The notes under the pieces are model-generated. The model was given only the letters and a program-made list of their open reading frames with translations. It ran no database searches and was not told the DNA's origin. From Kitasatospora sp. MAP5-34 (GTDB lineage: Bacteria > Actinomycetota > Actinomycetes > Streptomycetales > Streptomycetaceae), in contig NZ_JARXZC010000004.1 of the NCBI RefSeq assembly GCF_029894335.1, forward strand, positions 186,001 to 250,000: a DNA stretch of 64,000 bases. The letters run 5' to 3'. The number at the start of each line of letters is the position of its first letter. Within the stretch, counting starts at the first letter, position 1. Shown piece by piece: positions 17,451 to 25,201 of this stretch. Both the position numbers and the translations under genes were made by a program.

Positions 17451-19844
17451 ATGGCATCGACGTCCACACCGCTCACTCTGCCCGTGCTGCCACTCGATGA
17501 CGAGGTAGTACTGCCGGGCATGGTGGTCCCGCTGGACCTGTCCGACACCGAGGTGCGCGCCGCGGTCGAGGCCGCCAGGTCCGCCGTCTCGGGTACGGCC
17601 AAGCCCCAGGTCCTGCTGGTGCCGCGGCTGGACGGCTCGTACGCCGCCGTCGGCACGCTGGCCACCGTCGAGCAGGTCGGCCGGCTCGCCGACGGGGACC
17701 CCGCCGCGCTGGTCCGGGCCGTCCGCCGGGTCCGGATCGGCACCGGCACCACCGGCCCGGGCGCCGCGCTCTGGGTCGAGACCAGCACCTTCCGCGAGTC
17801 CGACGCCGGTCTGCCGGTGGCCGGGCGGGCCGCCGAGCTGGTCAAGGAGTACAAGGCGCTCTCCACCCAGTGGCTGCGCAAGCGCGGCGCCTGGCAGATC
17901 GTCGACCGGGTCGCGCAGATCGAGGACGTCGGCGATCTCGCCGACAACATCGGGTACGCACCCTTCGCCACCGCCGAGCAGAAGCTCAAGGTGCTGCTGG
18001 AGGCCGACCAGGTGGCCCGGCTGGAGTACGCGCTCGGGCTGCTCCGCGACCACCTCGCGGAGGAGGAGGTCAACGACACCATCCGCAAGGACGTCGAGGA
18101 GGGCGTCGCCAAGCAGCAGAAGGAGTTCCTGCTGCGCCGGCAGCTGGAGGCCGTCCGCAAGGAGCTGGCCGAGCTGAACGGTGACCCGGCCGACGAGGAG
18201 GGCGACTACCGCGCCCGGGTCGAGGCCGCCGACCTGCCGGACAAGGTTCGCGAGGCGGCCCTCAAGGAGGTCGACAAGCTGGAGCGCTCCTCCGACCAGT
18301 CGCCCGAGGGCTCCTGGATCCGCACCTGGCTGGACACCGTCCTGGAGCTGCCGTGGAACGAGCGCACCGAGGACGCGTACGACATCGCGGGCGCGCGGGC
18401 GGTGCTGGACGCCGACCACGCGGGGCTGTCGGACGTGAAGGACCGGATCGTCGAGTACCTGGCCGTCCGCAAGCGGCGCGAGGACCAGGGGCTCGGGCTG
18501 GTCGGCGGCCGTCGGGGCGGCGCCGTGCTGGCGCTGGTCGGGCCGCCCGGGGTCGGCAAGACCTCGCTCGGTGAGAGCGTGGCCCGGGCGATGGGGCGCA
18601 AGTTCGTCCGGGTCGCGCTCGGCGGCGTCCGCGACGAGGCGGAGATCCGTGGCCACCGGCGCACGTACGTCGGCGCACTCCCCGGGCGGATCGTGCGCGC
18701 CGTCAAGGAGGCCGGGTCGATGAACCCGGTGGTGCTGCTCGACGAGATCGACAAGGTCGGCTCCGACTACCGGGGCGACCCGGCGGCGGCACTCCTCGAG
18801 GTGCTGGACCCGGCGCAGAACCACACCTTCCGGGACCACTACCTGGAGGTCGAGCTCGACCTCTCCGACGTGGTCTTCCTGGCGACGGCCAACGTGCTCG
18901 AAGCCATCCCCGAGGCGCTGCTCGACCGGATGGAGCTGGTCCGGCTCGACGGTTACACCGAGGACGAGAAGGTCGTCATCGCCCGTGACCACCTGCTGCC
19001 CCGGCAGCTGGAGCGCGCGGGCCTGAAGACCGACGAGGTCGCGGTGGACGAGGGCGCGCTGCGCAGGCTCGCGGGCGAGTACACCCGCGAGGCGGGCGTC
19101 CGGAACCTGGAGCGCTCGATCGCCCGCATCCTGCGGAAGGTCGCCGCGCAGAGCGAGCTGGGCGAGCGCGAGCTGCCCGTCGCGATCGGCGCGGACGACC
19201 TGAGGGCGCTGATCGGCCGGCCGCACCACACCCCCGAGGCGGCCCAGGAGCCCGAGGAGCGCCGGACGGCCGTCCCGGGCGTGGCCACCGGGCTGGCCGT
19301 GACGGGCGCGGGCGGCGACGTCCTCTACATCGAGGCCTCGCTCGCCGACGCCGAGACCGGCTCGACCGGGCTGACCCTGACCGGGCAGCTGGGCGACGTG
19401 ATGAAGGAGTCCGCGCACATCGCGCTCTCCTACCTCCGCTCGCGCGGCGCCGAGTTGGAACTGCCGGTCACCGGCCTGCGGGAGCGCGGCATCCACCTGC
19501 ACGTCCCCGCCGGGGCCGTCCCCAAGGACGGGCCGAGCGCCGGTATCACCATGACGACCGCACTGGCCTCGCTGCTCTCCGGGCGGAAGGTGCGCACGGA
19601 CGTGGCGATGACGGGCGAGGTGTCGCTGACCGGGCGGGTACTGCCGATCGGCGGGGTGAAGCAGAAGCTGCTCGCCGCCGACCGCGCGGGTGTCACCACC
19701 GTGATCATCCCCAAGCGCAACGAGCCGGACCTCGACGACGTCCCGGCCGAGGTGCTCGAACGGCTCACCGTGCATCCGGTGGCGGACGTCCGGGAGGTGC
19801 TGAGGCTGGCGCTGGAGCCGGCGGAGGTGCTGGTCGCCGCGTAG
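17451..19844 (+). CDS. lon: ATP-dependent protease Lon
   Basis: A 797-residue cytoplasmic AAA+ serine protease that degrades misfolded and regulatory proteins. The N-terminal substrate-binding domain (about 1-200) begins LPVLPLDDEVVLPGMVVPL. A coiled region follows, then the AAA+ module with Walker A GPPGVGKTSLGE (about 364) and Walker B VVLLDEIDKVG. The C-terminal protease has the catalytic Ser in KDGPSAGITMT (about 696) and Lys in GGVKQKLLAA. Length and motifs are normal. The ATG is preceded by GGGGAGAG. The upstream ClgR site predicts induction together with the Clp proteases. Confidence 0.96.
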   Translation: MASTSTPLTLPVLPLDDEVVLPGMVVPLDLSDTEVRAAVEAARSAVSGTAKPQVLLVPRLDGSYAAVGTLATVEQVGRLADGDPAALVRAVRRVRIGTGTTGPGAALWVETSTFRESDAGLPVAGRAAELVKEYKALSTQWLRKRGAWQIVDRVAQIEDVGDLADNIGYAPFATAEQKLKVLLEADQVARLEYALGLLRDHLAEEEVNDTIRKDVEEGVAKQQKEFLLRRQLEAVRKELAELNGDPADEEGDYRARVEAADLPDKVREAALKEVDKLERSSDQSPEGSWIRTWLDTVLELPWNERTEDAYDIAGARAVLDADHAGLSDVKDRIVEYLAVRKRREDQGLGLVGGRRGGAVLALVGPPGVGKTSLGESVARAMGRKFVRVALGGVRDEAEIRGHRRTYVGALPGRIVRAVKEAGSMNPVVLLDEIDKVGSDYRGDPAAALLEVLDPAQNHTFRDHYLEVELDLSDVVFLATANVLEAIPEALLDRMELVRLDGYTEDEKVVIARDHLLPRQLERAGLKTDEVAVDEGALRRLAGEYTREAGVRNLERSIARILRKVAAQSELGERELPVAIGADDLRALIGRPHHTPEAAQEPEERRTAVPGVATGLAVTGAGGDVLYIEASLADAETGSTGLTLTGQLGDVMKESAHIALSYLRSRGAELELPVTGLRERGIHLHVPAGAVPKDGPSAGITMTTALASLLSGRKVRTDVAMTGEVSLTGRVLPIGGVKQKLLAADRAGVTTVIIPKRNEPDLDDVPAEVLERLTVHPVADVREVLRLALEPAEVLVAA

Positions 19845-19852
19845 TCCCGCGA

Positions 19853-19923
19853 GGGCGCGGGGAACGGGCGATGTCGAAGGGTGCGGCGACGTACCTTCCG
19901 GTTTCGCGCAGTTCCCCGCGCCC
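19853..19923 (+). terminator. long-loop hairpin after lon
   Basis: GGGCGCGGGGAAC (19853-19865) pairs with GTTCCCCGCGCCC (19911-19923) across 45 bases. The right arm belongs to the dispersed repeat listed at 19895-19925. It may act as a terminator between lon and the GtrA gene. Confidence 0.5.
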
Positions 19924-19925
19924 CT
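19895..19925. repeat. dispersed 31-bp intergenic repeat, copy 1
   Basis: This 31-base segment, with core GGTTTCGCGCAGTTCCCC, is identical to 23361-23391, about 3.4 kb away. A diverged inverted relative lies at about 51121-51168. It resembles a REP-like intergenic element. Confidence 0.75.
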
Positions 19926-19974
19926 TCGGGTTGGCCGCTCCTTATTACTGCCGCAGGCGTGCGAGACTGCCGAA

Positions 19975-20493
19975 ATGCCGTCACCTACTCAGCGGGTCCT
20001 GGCCCGGGTCCCCGACCGGTTGCGTCCGTTCCTGGTGCAGCACCGCAAACTGGTGAAGTTCCTGCTGGTGGGCGGCACGTGCTTCCTGCTGACCATGGTC
20101 ATCAACTTCGGGCTCAAGCTCACCGTGCTGCAGAACAAGCCGATCGTCGCGCTGACCATCGCGACCGTGATCGCGACCGTGGTCTCGTACGTGCTGAACC
20201 GGCAGTGGTCGTTCCGGGCCAACGGCCGGCAGCGCGAGGCCGTGCTGTTCTTCGTGGTCAGCGGGCTGGCCGTACTGGTGAACGACGCGCCGCTGGGGGT
20301 CTCGCGCTACCTGCTGCACCTCCAGGTGCCGGATGTCAGCCCGTTCACCCAGGAAGTCGCCGACTTCGTCAGCGGCATGATCATCGGGACGCTGTTCGCG
20401 ATGGTCTTCCGCTACTGGGCCATGAAGCGCTGGGTCTTCGTCCACCAGGAGCCGGCCGAGTCCGCCGGGGAGCCCGAGCACCAGCCGGTCTGA
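19975..20493 (+). CDS. GtrA-family membrane protein
   Basis: A 172-residue protein with four membrane helices: KFLLVGGTCFLLTMVINFGL, an internal IATVIATVVSYVLNRQWSF, then AVLFFVVSGLAVLV and IIGTLFAMVFRYWAMKRWVF. The Asn-Arg-x-x-[ST]-F motif and overall layout are those of GtrA proteins. These are linked to polyprenyl-phosphate sugar flipping and cell-surface polysaccharide assembly. The C-terminus is acidic (EPAESAGEPEH). No ribosome site is evident before the ATG, so translation may be leaderless or the start may be misplaced. No glycosyltransferase gene is adjacent, so the substrate is unknown. Confidence 0.85.
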   Translation: MPSPTQRVLARVPDRLRPFLVQHRKLVKFLLVGGTCFLLTMVINFGLKLTVLQNKPIVALTIATVIATVVSYVLNRQWSFRANGRQREAVLFFVVSGLAVLVNDAPLGVSRYLLHLQVPDVSPFTQEVADFVSGMIIGTLFAMVFRYWAMKRWVFVHQEPAESAGEPEHQPV

Positions 20494-20561
20494 CCGGCGG
20501 GCTCCACCCAGGAGTGGGGCTCAGGCCTTGATCGACTCGCGGCCGACGCCCGGCCGGCGGA

Positions 20562-20978
20562 TCACTGGGTCGTCTCCAGCCCGGTGACGATCGTCTCGGC
20601 GGCGGTCGCCGCAGCCGCCCCGCGCGCCTCGGCGACCAGCAGGGTGTCCTCGGTGCCGGCCGGGTCGAAGAGCAGCGCGGCGTAGATCTTCTGGTCCTTG
20701 AGCTGCGCGGTCGCGGCGGCCCGGTCGGTGGCGGTGGTGGCCTTGACGGCGTTGCCGGGTACGGACTCCAGCCCCGCCACCAGCTTCGGGCCGACCTGCG
20801 GCGGGGCGACCACCGCGATCGACAGCTCGTGCGGGGCGGGGTGGTGCAGCGCGCCCACGTACGAGGTGATGAAGCCGAGCTGCAGCAGCAGTACGGCGAT
20901 CACCAGGAGGGCCGCGCGCGGGGTGACCGCGTCCTTCAGTTCCGCGAGGAAGCCCGGTGCCGGCTCGGCCATCGACAT
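20562..20978 (-). CDS. truncated YhgE/Pip-like membrane protein fragment
   Basis: A 138-residue protein with one N-terminal membrane helix (RAALLVIAVLLLQLGFITSYV) followed by an extracytoplasmic segment (HELSIAVVAPPQVGPKLVAGL). This is the start of actinobacterial YhgE/Pip/DUF3533-type proteins. Those normally continue for 200 or more residues with several C-terminal membrane helices, which are absent here. The frame stops after ETTQ, and only about 70 bases remain before the stop of gtrA. I infer a 3'-truncated remnant, although AGGAG before the ATG shows the 5' end is intact. It diverges from the MarR gene, which may regulate it. Confidence 0.6.
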   Translation of the reverse strand: MSMAEPAPGFLAELKDAVTPRAALLVIAVLLLQLGFITSYVGALHHPAPHELSIAVVAPPQVGPKLVAGLESVPGNAVKATTATDRAAATAQLKDQKIYAALLFDPAGTEDTLLVAEARGAAAATAAETIVTGLETTQ

Positions 20979-21046
20979 TCTCCTCAGATCCGTGAACTCG
21001 ACTCCGCGAACGCGGTTCAGATCACCAAAAAGGTCAAGTCGAATAC

Positions 21047-21059
21047 TTCATATCATGAA
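21047..21059. promoter_or_regulatory. palindrome between truncated gene and marR
   Basis: TTCAT-ATC-ATGAA is a perfect palindrome in an AT-rich patch between two divergent genes. It is a possible operator for the MarR-type regulator. Confidence 0.45.
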
Positions 21060-21104
21060 ATAGTTGCTGTCAGAGGGAGGCGTGGCCTGCGGGATACTGG
21101 CGCC

Positions 21105-21566
21105 ATGAGTGACGAGGCGGCAGCCGAGGAGGCCTTCCTGGCGGTGGAGCGCGAGGTCGCGCTGCTGTTCAGGCGGGGGCGGGCGCGGGCCGGTGACATG
21201 TCCCGGCGGGTCCATCCGCAACTGGAGGGGGTCGCGTACAGCCTGCTCGGGTTCGTCGAGGAGTCGGCTCCGGTGCGGCTGACGGACATCGGTCTGCACT
21301 TCGGGGTCGGCAAGGCGACGATCAGCCGGCAGATCAAGGTGCTGGAGGGGCTGGGCCTGGTGACCCGTGAGGTTGATCCGCTGGACCGCCGCTCCTCGTT
21401 GGTCTCGCTCACCGCCGACGGCGCGGCCCGCTACCTGCGGGCGCGGGACGGCCGGATGGCCCGGTTCCGTGGGCTGATGGCGACCTGGGAGACGGCGGAC
21501 GTGTCCCAGTTCGCCGACCTGCTGCAGCGCTTCAACGAGCTGACCGGGGATGTCGACGCGGACTGA
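21105..21566 (+). CDS. MarR-family transcriptional regulator
   Basis: A 153-residue regulator with the MarR winged helix: VRLTDIGLHFGVGKATISRQIKVLEGLG as the helix-turn-helix, then the wing VTREVDPLDRRSSLVSLT. It starts at ATG 21105. GATACT at 21093-21098 ends six bases before that ATG, so the mRNA may be leaderless. It lies between the divergent truncated membrane gene and the rightward MFS exporter. Paired palindromes at 21640-21683 make it a likely repressor of that exporter, which would be released by a small ligand. The ligand cannot be told. Confidence 0.85.
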   Translation: MSDEAAAEEAFLAVEREVALLFRRGRARAGDMSRRVHPQLEGVAYSLLGFVEESAPVRLTDIGLHFGVGKATISRQIKVLEGLGLVTREVDPLDRRSSLVSLTADGAARYLRARDGRMARFRGLMATWETADVSQFADLLQRFNELTGDVDAD

Positions 21567-21587
21567 GTTCCGCCGTTGCTGCGGCCC

Positions 21588-21632
21588 GCCTTGCTTTGGC
21601 CTGCCTTCCTTTGGCCTGCTTTGCTTTGGCCT
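21588..21632. repeat. three tandem 15-bp repeats
   Basis: GCCTTGCTTTGGCCT, GCCTTCCTTTGGCCT and GCTTTGCTTTGGCCT follow one another at 21588-21602, 21603-21617 and 21618-21632. They lie just after marR and just before the MFS promoter. Confidence 0.8.
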
Positions 21633-21639
21633 GAAGAAT

Positions 21640-21683
21640 GTTGACCATGTCAACCATCGCTGTTTATAGTTGCCCTAGGCAAC
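21640..21683 (+). promoter_or_regulatory. MFS promoter with two overlapping operators
   Basis: The promoter is TTGACC (21641-21646), an 18-base spacer, TATAGT (21665-21670). Palindrome GTTGAC-CAT-GTCAAC (21640-21654) covers the -35, and GTTGCC-CTA-GGCAAC (21669-21683) covers the end of the -10 and the start site. Both share the form GTTGnC-N3-GnCAAC, with centres 29 bases apart. Binding by the adjacent MarR protein is inferred. Confidence 0.7.
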
Positions 21684-21706
21684 GAAATCCAGCCCGAAGG
21701 ACCGAG

Positions 21707-23275
21707 ATGACCGACACGCCGACCACTCCCATGAGCCATCGCCAAGTACTCGAAGCAATGTCCGGTCTGCTCCTCGGCCTCTTCGTGGCCGTGCTCTCCT
21801 CGACCGTCGTCTCCAACGCCCTGCCGCGGATCCTCACCGACCTGCACGGCGGCGAGTCGGCCTACACCTGGGTGATCACCGCCGCACTGCTCTCGCTCAC
21901 CGCGTCCACCCCGATCTGGGGCAAGCTCTCCGACCTGGTCAGCAAGAAGCTGCTGGTCCAGATCGCGCTGGTGATCTACATCTTCTCGTCCGCGCTGGCC
22001 GGCCTCTCACAGAACACCGGCGAGCTGATCGCCTGCCGGATCCTGCAGGGCATCGGCGCCGGTGGTGTGACGGCACTGGCCCAGATCTGCCTGGCGTCGA
22101 TGGTCTCGCCGCGTGAGCGCGGCCGGTACAGCGGCTACTTCGGCGCGGTCTTCGCGCTCGCCACCATCGGCGGCCCGCTGATCGGCGGCGTCATCGTGGA
22201 CACCAGCTGGCTCGGCTGGCGCTGGTGCTTCTACGTCGGCATCCCGTTCTCGCTGATCGCCATCCTGGTGCTGCAGCGCACCCTCCACCTGCCCGTCGTC
22301 AAGCGCAAGGCGAAGATCGACTACCTCGGCGCGCTGCTGGTCACCGCCGCCGTCAGCCTGCTGATGATCTGGATCAGCCTGGCCGGCAAGAACTACGCCT
22401 GGGTCTCCTGGCAGACCGCCGCGATGGTCGGCGGCGGGCTCGTACTGGCGGTGCTCTTCGTTCTCAACGAGAGCCGGGCCGCCGAGCCGATCATCCCGCT
22501 GCACCTCTTCCGCCACCGCACCGTGACGCTCGCTTCGATCGCCAGCATCCTGGTCGGCGTCGGGATGTACGGCGCGACGACCTTCCTGAGCCAGTACTTC
22601 CAGCTCGCCAAGGAGAAGTCGCCGACCATGGCGGGCATCCTCACCCTGCCGATGATCCTCGGTCTGGCGGTCTCCTCGATGGTCGCGGGCCGACTGATCA
22701 CCAAGTACGGCAAGTGGAAGGCCTTCCTGGTCGCCGGGACCTTCCTGCTCGCGGTCGGCTTCGGCCTGCTGGGCACCGTACGGTCCGACACCTCGTACGG
22801 GCTGCTCTCGCTCTACATGGCGGCGGCCGGGATCGGCCTCGGCCTCACCATGCAGAACCTCGTCCTCGCCGTACAGAACACCGTCCCGCGGGGCGAACTC
22901 GGCGCGGCCAGCTCGGTGGTGACGTTCTTCCGCACCACGGGCGGCGCGATGGGCGTCTCGGCGCTGGGCGCCCTGCTGGCCAACCGGGTCACCCACTTCC
23001 TGACCCAGAACCTGACGGCCGCCCACATCCACCCCGGCGCCGGAGCGGCGGCGCTCGGCGGCGGCGAGATCCCGGACCTGCACAAGCTGCCCGCGCCGCT
23101 CGTCCCGCTGGTCACCGACGCGTTCGGGCACGGGGTGGGGATGGTGTTCCTGGTGGCCGCGCCGTTCGCGCTGCTGTCGTTCCTGGTGGTGCTGATGATC
23201 CGCGAGGTGCCCTTGCGGACGGCACATCAGGAGGCGGCCGTTGCACCCACCCTGGAGCTCGCCAAGGAGGGGTAG
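21707..23275 (+). CDS. MFS multidrug exporter (DHA2 type)
   Basis: A 522-residue drug:proton antiporter with about 14 membrane helices. Motif A-like GKLSDLVSKKLLVQ follows the second helix, and motif C-like GGPLIGGVIVDTSWLGWRWCFYVGIP lies near residue 150, as in the EmrB/QacA branch. ATG 21707 was chosen over the in-frame ATG at 21638 because GAAGGA precedes it and the upstream codons lie inside the promoter/operator. A MarR regulator is next to it and two palindromes flank the promoter, so it is probably induced by the toxic compound it exports. Confidence 0.88.
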   Translation: MTDTPTTPMSHRQVLEAMSGLLLGLFVAVLSSTVVSNALPRILTDLHGGESAYTWVITAALLSLTASTPIWGKLSDLVSKKLLVQIALVIYIFSSALAGLSQNTGELIACRILQGIGAGGVTALAQICLASMVSPRERGRYSGYFGAVFALATIGGPLIGGVIVDTSWLGWRWCFYVGIPFSLIAILVLQRTLHLPVVKRKAKIDYLGALLVTAAVSLLMIWISLAGKNYAWVSWQTAAMVGGGLVLAVLFVLNESRAAEPIIPLHLFRHRTVTLASIASILVGVGMYGATTFLSQYFQLAKEKSPTMAGILTLPMILGLAVSSMVAGRLITKYGKWKAFLVAGTFLLAVGFGLLGTVRSDTSYGLLSLYMAAAGIGLGLTMQNLVLAVQNTVPRGELGAASSVVTFFRTTGGAMGVSALGALLANRVTHFLTQNLTAAHIHPGAGAAALGGGEIPDLHKLPAPLVPLVTDAFGHGVGMVFLVAAPFALLSFLVVLMIREVPLRTAHQEAAVAPTLELAKEG

Positions 23276-23287
23276 CTCCCCAGAGAG

Positions 23288-23330
23288 CAAGTGGCACCCC
23301 GCTGCGTATCAGATTGCGGGGTGCCACTTG
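23288..23330. terminator. 15-bp stem terminator between convergent genes
   Basis: CAAGTGGCACCCCGC (23288-23302), a 13-base loop, GCGGGGTGCCACTTG (23316-23330), followed by TTCTT. It ends the MFS transcript and possibly the leftward pit operon. Confidence 0.8.
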
Positions 23331-23360
23331 TTCTTGGTGCGTTCGGTTCAGGTGTGGGGG

Positions 23361-23391
23361 CTTCCGGTTTCGCGCAGTTCCCCGCGCCCCT
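23361..23391. repeat. dispersed 31-bp intergenic repeat, copy 2
   Basis: Identical over 31 bases to 19895-19925 and in the same orientation. It lies between the MFS terminator and the stop of the small membrane gene. Confidence 0.75.
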
Positions 23392-23414
23392 GAAAAGCCG
23401 GCCCGGAAGGCCAG

Positions 23415-23648
23415 CTAGGCCGCGATGAGGGAGAGGCCGTAGAGGACTGCTGCCGCGCAGGCGGCGAAGCAGAGCGAGGCGCCCGCGAGGGCGACCGTGC
23501 CCTTGCCCGAGGAGCCGGCCGCCACGGCCGTCTCGCGGCGGGAGAGGGCCATGATGCCGAGGGCGAAGACGGTGACGATCGCGACGGTGACGACGAAGCT
23601 GATCCCGGCGGTCTGGGCCAGGGCGTTCCACTTGATGCTCATGTTCAT
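23415..23648 (-). CDS. small membrane protein of the pit operon
   Basis: A 77-residue protein with two hydrophobic helices (GISFVVTVAIVTVFALGIMAL and VALAGASLCFAACAAAVLYGL) joined by a short polar loop. It starts at ATG 23648, with GGAGG nine bases upstream; ATG 23642 is an alternative. It lies 18 bases after the phosphate transporter stop, so the two are cotranscribed. A small protein of this kind after pit is also seen in streptomycetes. A helper or stabilising role for the transporter is inferred; no enzymatic motif is present. Confidence 0.75.
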   Translation of the reverse strand: MNMSIKWNALAQTAGISFVVTVAIVTVFALGIMALSRRETAVAAGSSGKGTVALAGASLCFAACAAAVLYGLSLIAA

Positions 23649-23666
23649 GATCTGAACCCTCCGGGG

Positions 23667-24830
23667 TCAGGCCGCGACGGTGGTCGAGGCGGGGGTCGGG
23701 GTGACCGGGGCGGCGACGTCGACCGGGGTGACCTCGTTGACGTTGCCTGCCGTCACCGGCTGGCGGCGGGAGAGGACCCACATGCCGGCCGAACCGGCGA
23801 CCAGGACCGCGCCGACCACCAGGACGCCCCAGGTGCCCTTGTCCGCGACGAAGGCGGCCGCGCCGGCCACCAGGGCGGCGGCGGGCAGCGTCAGGCCCCA
23901 GGTGTAGACCATGCGGCGGGCCATGCTCCAGTGCACCTCGGCCTTGGGGCCGCCGAGACCGGCGCCCATGATGCCGCCCGAGACGACCTGGGTGGTCGAG
24001 AGGCCGTAGCCCATGTGCGAGGAGGTCAGGATGACGGTGGCGGCCGCCGACTCCGAGGCGAAGCCCTGCGGGGCCTGGATGTCGGTGAGGCCCTTGCCCA
24101 TCGAGCGGATGATCCGCCAGCCACCCATGTAGGTGCCGGCCGCGATCGCGCCACCGGCGGCGACGATGACCCAGGTGGGGGGCAGCGCGTGCTTGGGCAG
24201 TGCGCCGACCGAGACCAGGGCGAGGGTGATGATGCCCATCGTCTTCTGGGCGTCGTTGGTGCCGTGGGCGAGCGAGATCAGCGAGGCGGAGAAGATCTGG
24301 CCCTTGCGGAAGCCCTTGTTGGTGGCCTCCGTGCTGTTCTTGCGGGTGATCCGGTACGCCAGCTTGGTGGCGCCCCAGGCGGCCAGACCGGCGACGATCG
24401 GCGAGGCGACGGCGGGGATCAGGATCTTGGAGACCACGACGCCGAAGTTCACGCCGTGCAGTCCGACGCCGACGACGGTCGCGCCGATCAGCCCGCCGTA
24501 CAGGGCGTGCGAGGAGCTGGAGGGCAGTCCCCGGAGCCAGGTGACCAGGTTCCAGAGGATGGCCCCGGCCAGTGCCGCGAAGATGATCGAGGGCTGGAGG
24601 CCGGTCTTCTCGTTGACGATGCCGCCCGAGATGGTCGTGGCGACCTTCACCGAGAGGAAGGCGCCCGCGAAGTTCAGGACTGCCGAGATGGCGACTGCGA
24701 CCTTGGGCTTGAGGGCGCCGGTGGCGATGGAGGTGGCCATCGCGTTGGCGGTGTCGTGGAAGCCGTTCGTGAAGTCGAAGGCGAGGGCCGTGATGATCAC
24801 AACGGCCACCAGGAACGAGATGTGTTCCAT
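23667..24830 (-). CDS. pit: low-affinity inorganic phosphate transporter (Pit)
   Basis: A 387-residue membrane transporter of the PHO4/PitA family, carrying phosphate (often as a metal complex) with protons. The family signature is repeated: ALAFDFTNGFHDTANAMATSI near the N-terminus and SLAHGTNDAQKTMGIITL in the middle. About ten membrane helices are visible, and the C-terminus is polar and Pro/Thr-rich. ATG 24830 gives the usual N-terminus; a TTG two codons upstream is possible, and neither has a clear ribosome site. A PHO box lies about 64-81 bases upstream, so PhoP control is likely. The small membrane gene follows in the operon. Confidence 0.92.
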   Translation of the reverse strand: MEHISFLVAVVIITALAFDFTNGFHDTANAMATSIATGALKPKVAVAISAVLNFAGAFLSVKVATTISGGIVNEKTGLQPSIIFAALAGAILWNLVTWLRGLPSSSSHALYGGLIGATVVGVGLHGVNFGVVVSKILIPAVASPIVAGLAAWGATKLAYRITRKNSTEATNKGFRKGQIFSASLISLAHGTNDAQKTMGIITLALVSVGALPKHALPPTWVIVAAGGAIAAGTYMGGWRIIRSMGKGLTDIQAPQGFASESAAATVILTSSHMGYGLSTTQVVSGGIMGAGLGGPKAEVHWSMARRMVYTWGLTLPAAALVAGAAAFVADKGTWGVLVVGAVLVAGSAGMWVLSRRQPVTAGNVNEVTPVDVAAPVTPTPASTTVAA

Positions 24831-25201
24831 ACCCAAACAATCGTCGTAGTTGTCGGACTGACGCTGGTGTCACGGGCGACGGTAGGGACGGTTGGTGAAC
24901 GGAAGGTGAACTGGACCGGGAATCGTGGTTCCGACAGTGTCGTACGGATGGCTCGGAGGCTGCCGGGAGGTGGCGGGCTGGCACAAAGTACGGGTGTTTA
25001 TGGCTGATAGTCAGCTTTGATGTCGATATGTTGAGATCTCTCTCACAGTCGCCCTGGCGGCCTCTCTCAGAAGCGCGTGAGAATCGTCCTGCGGGAGGCA
25101 CGCCCCCTGTCTCGACGACAGCGGGCCGTGACAGGATCGTGTCCGTGACGCCAGGCAGGGCACGGCGTCCGGTTGTGCCGGAGCAGGGGGAGGACGGGTC
25201 A
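24831..25201. other. divergent region between pit and NlpC/P60 gene
   Basis: 371 bases hold the PHO box at 24894-24911 and the leader of the NlpC/P60 gene. CAGGAT at 25132-25137 is a possible -10 for the latter. The leader has short inverted repeats but none of the conserved blocks of the c-di-AMP (ydaO) riboswitch that often precedes such hydrolase genes. Confidence 0.4.
24894..24911 (-). promoter_or_regulatory. PHO box upstream of pit
   Basis: On the minus strand GTTCACC-TTCC-GTTCACC gives two perfect 7-base direct repeats with an 11-base period. This is the PhoP-binding direct-repeat unit of Streptomyces. No good third unit adjoins. It faces the pit gene. Confidence 0.75.

Noticed and set aside
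17415..19775. Long open frame opposite lon
   Set aside because: Antisense shadow of lon with no recognisable protein pattern.
24919..24944. GGAAT-N18-GTA as a sigma-R promoter for the NlpC/P60 gene
   Set aside because: The -10 is GTA instead of GTT and the distance to the gene is about 260 bases.
25020..25201. c-di-AMP (ydaO) riboswitch before the NlpC/P60 gene
   Set aside because: The conserved blocks of that riboswitch are not visible in the leader.
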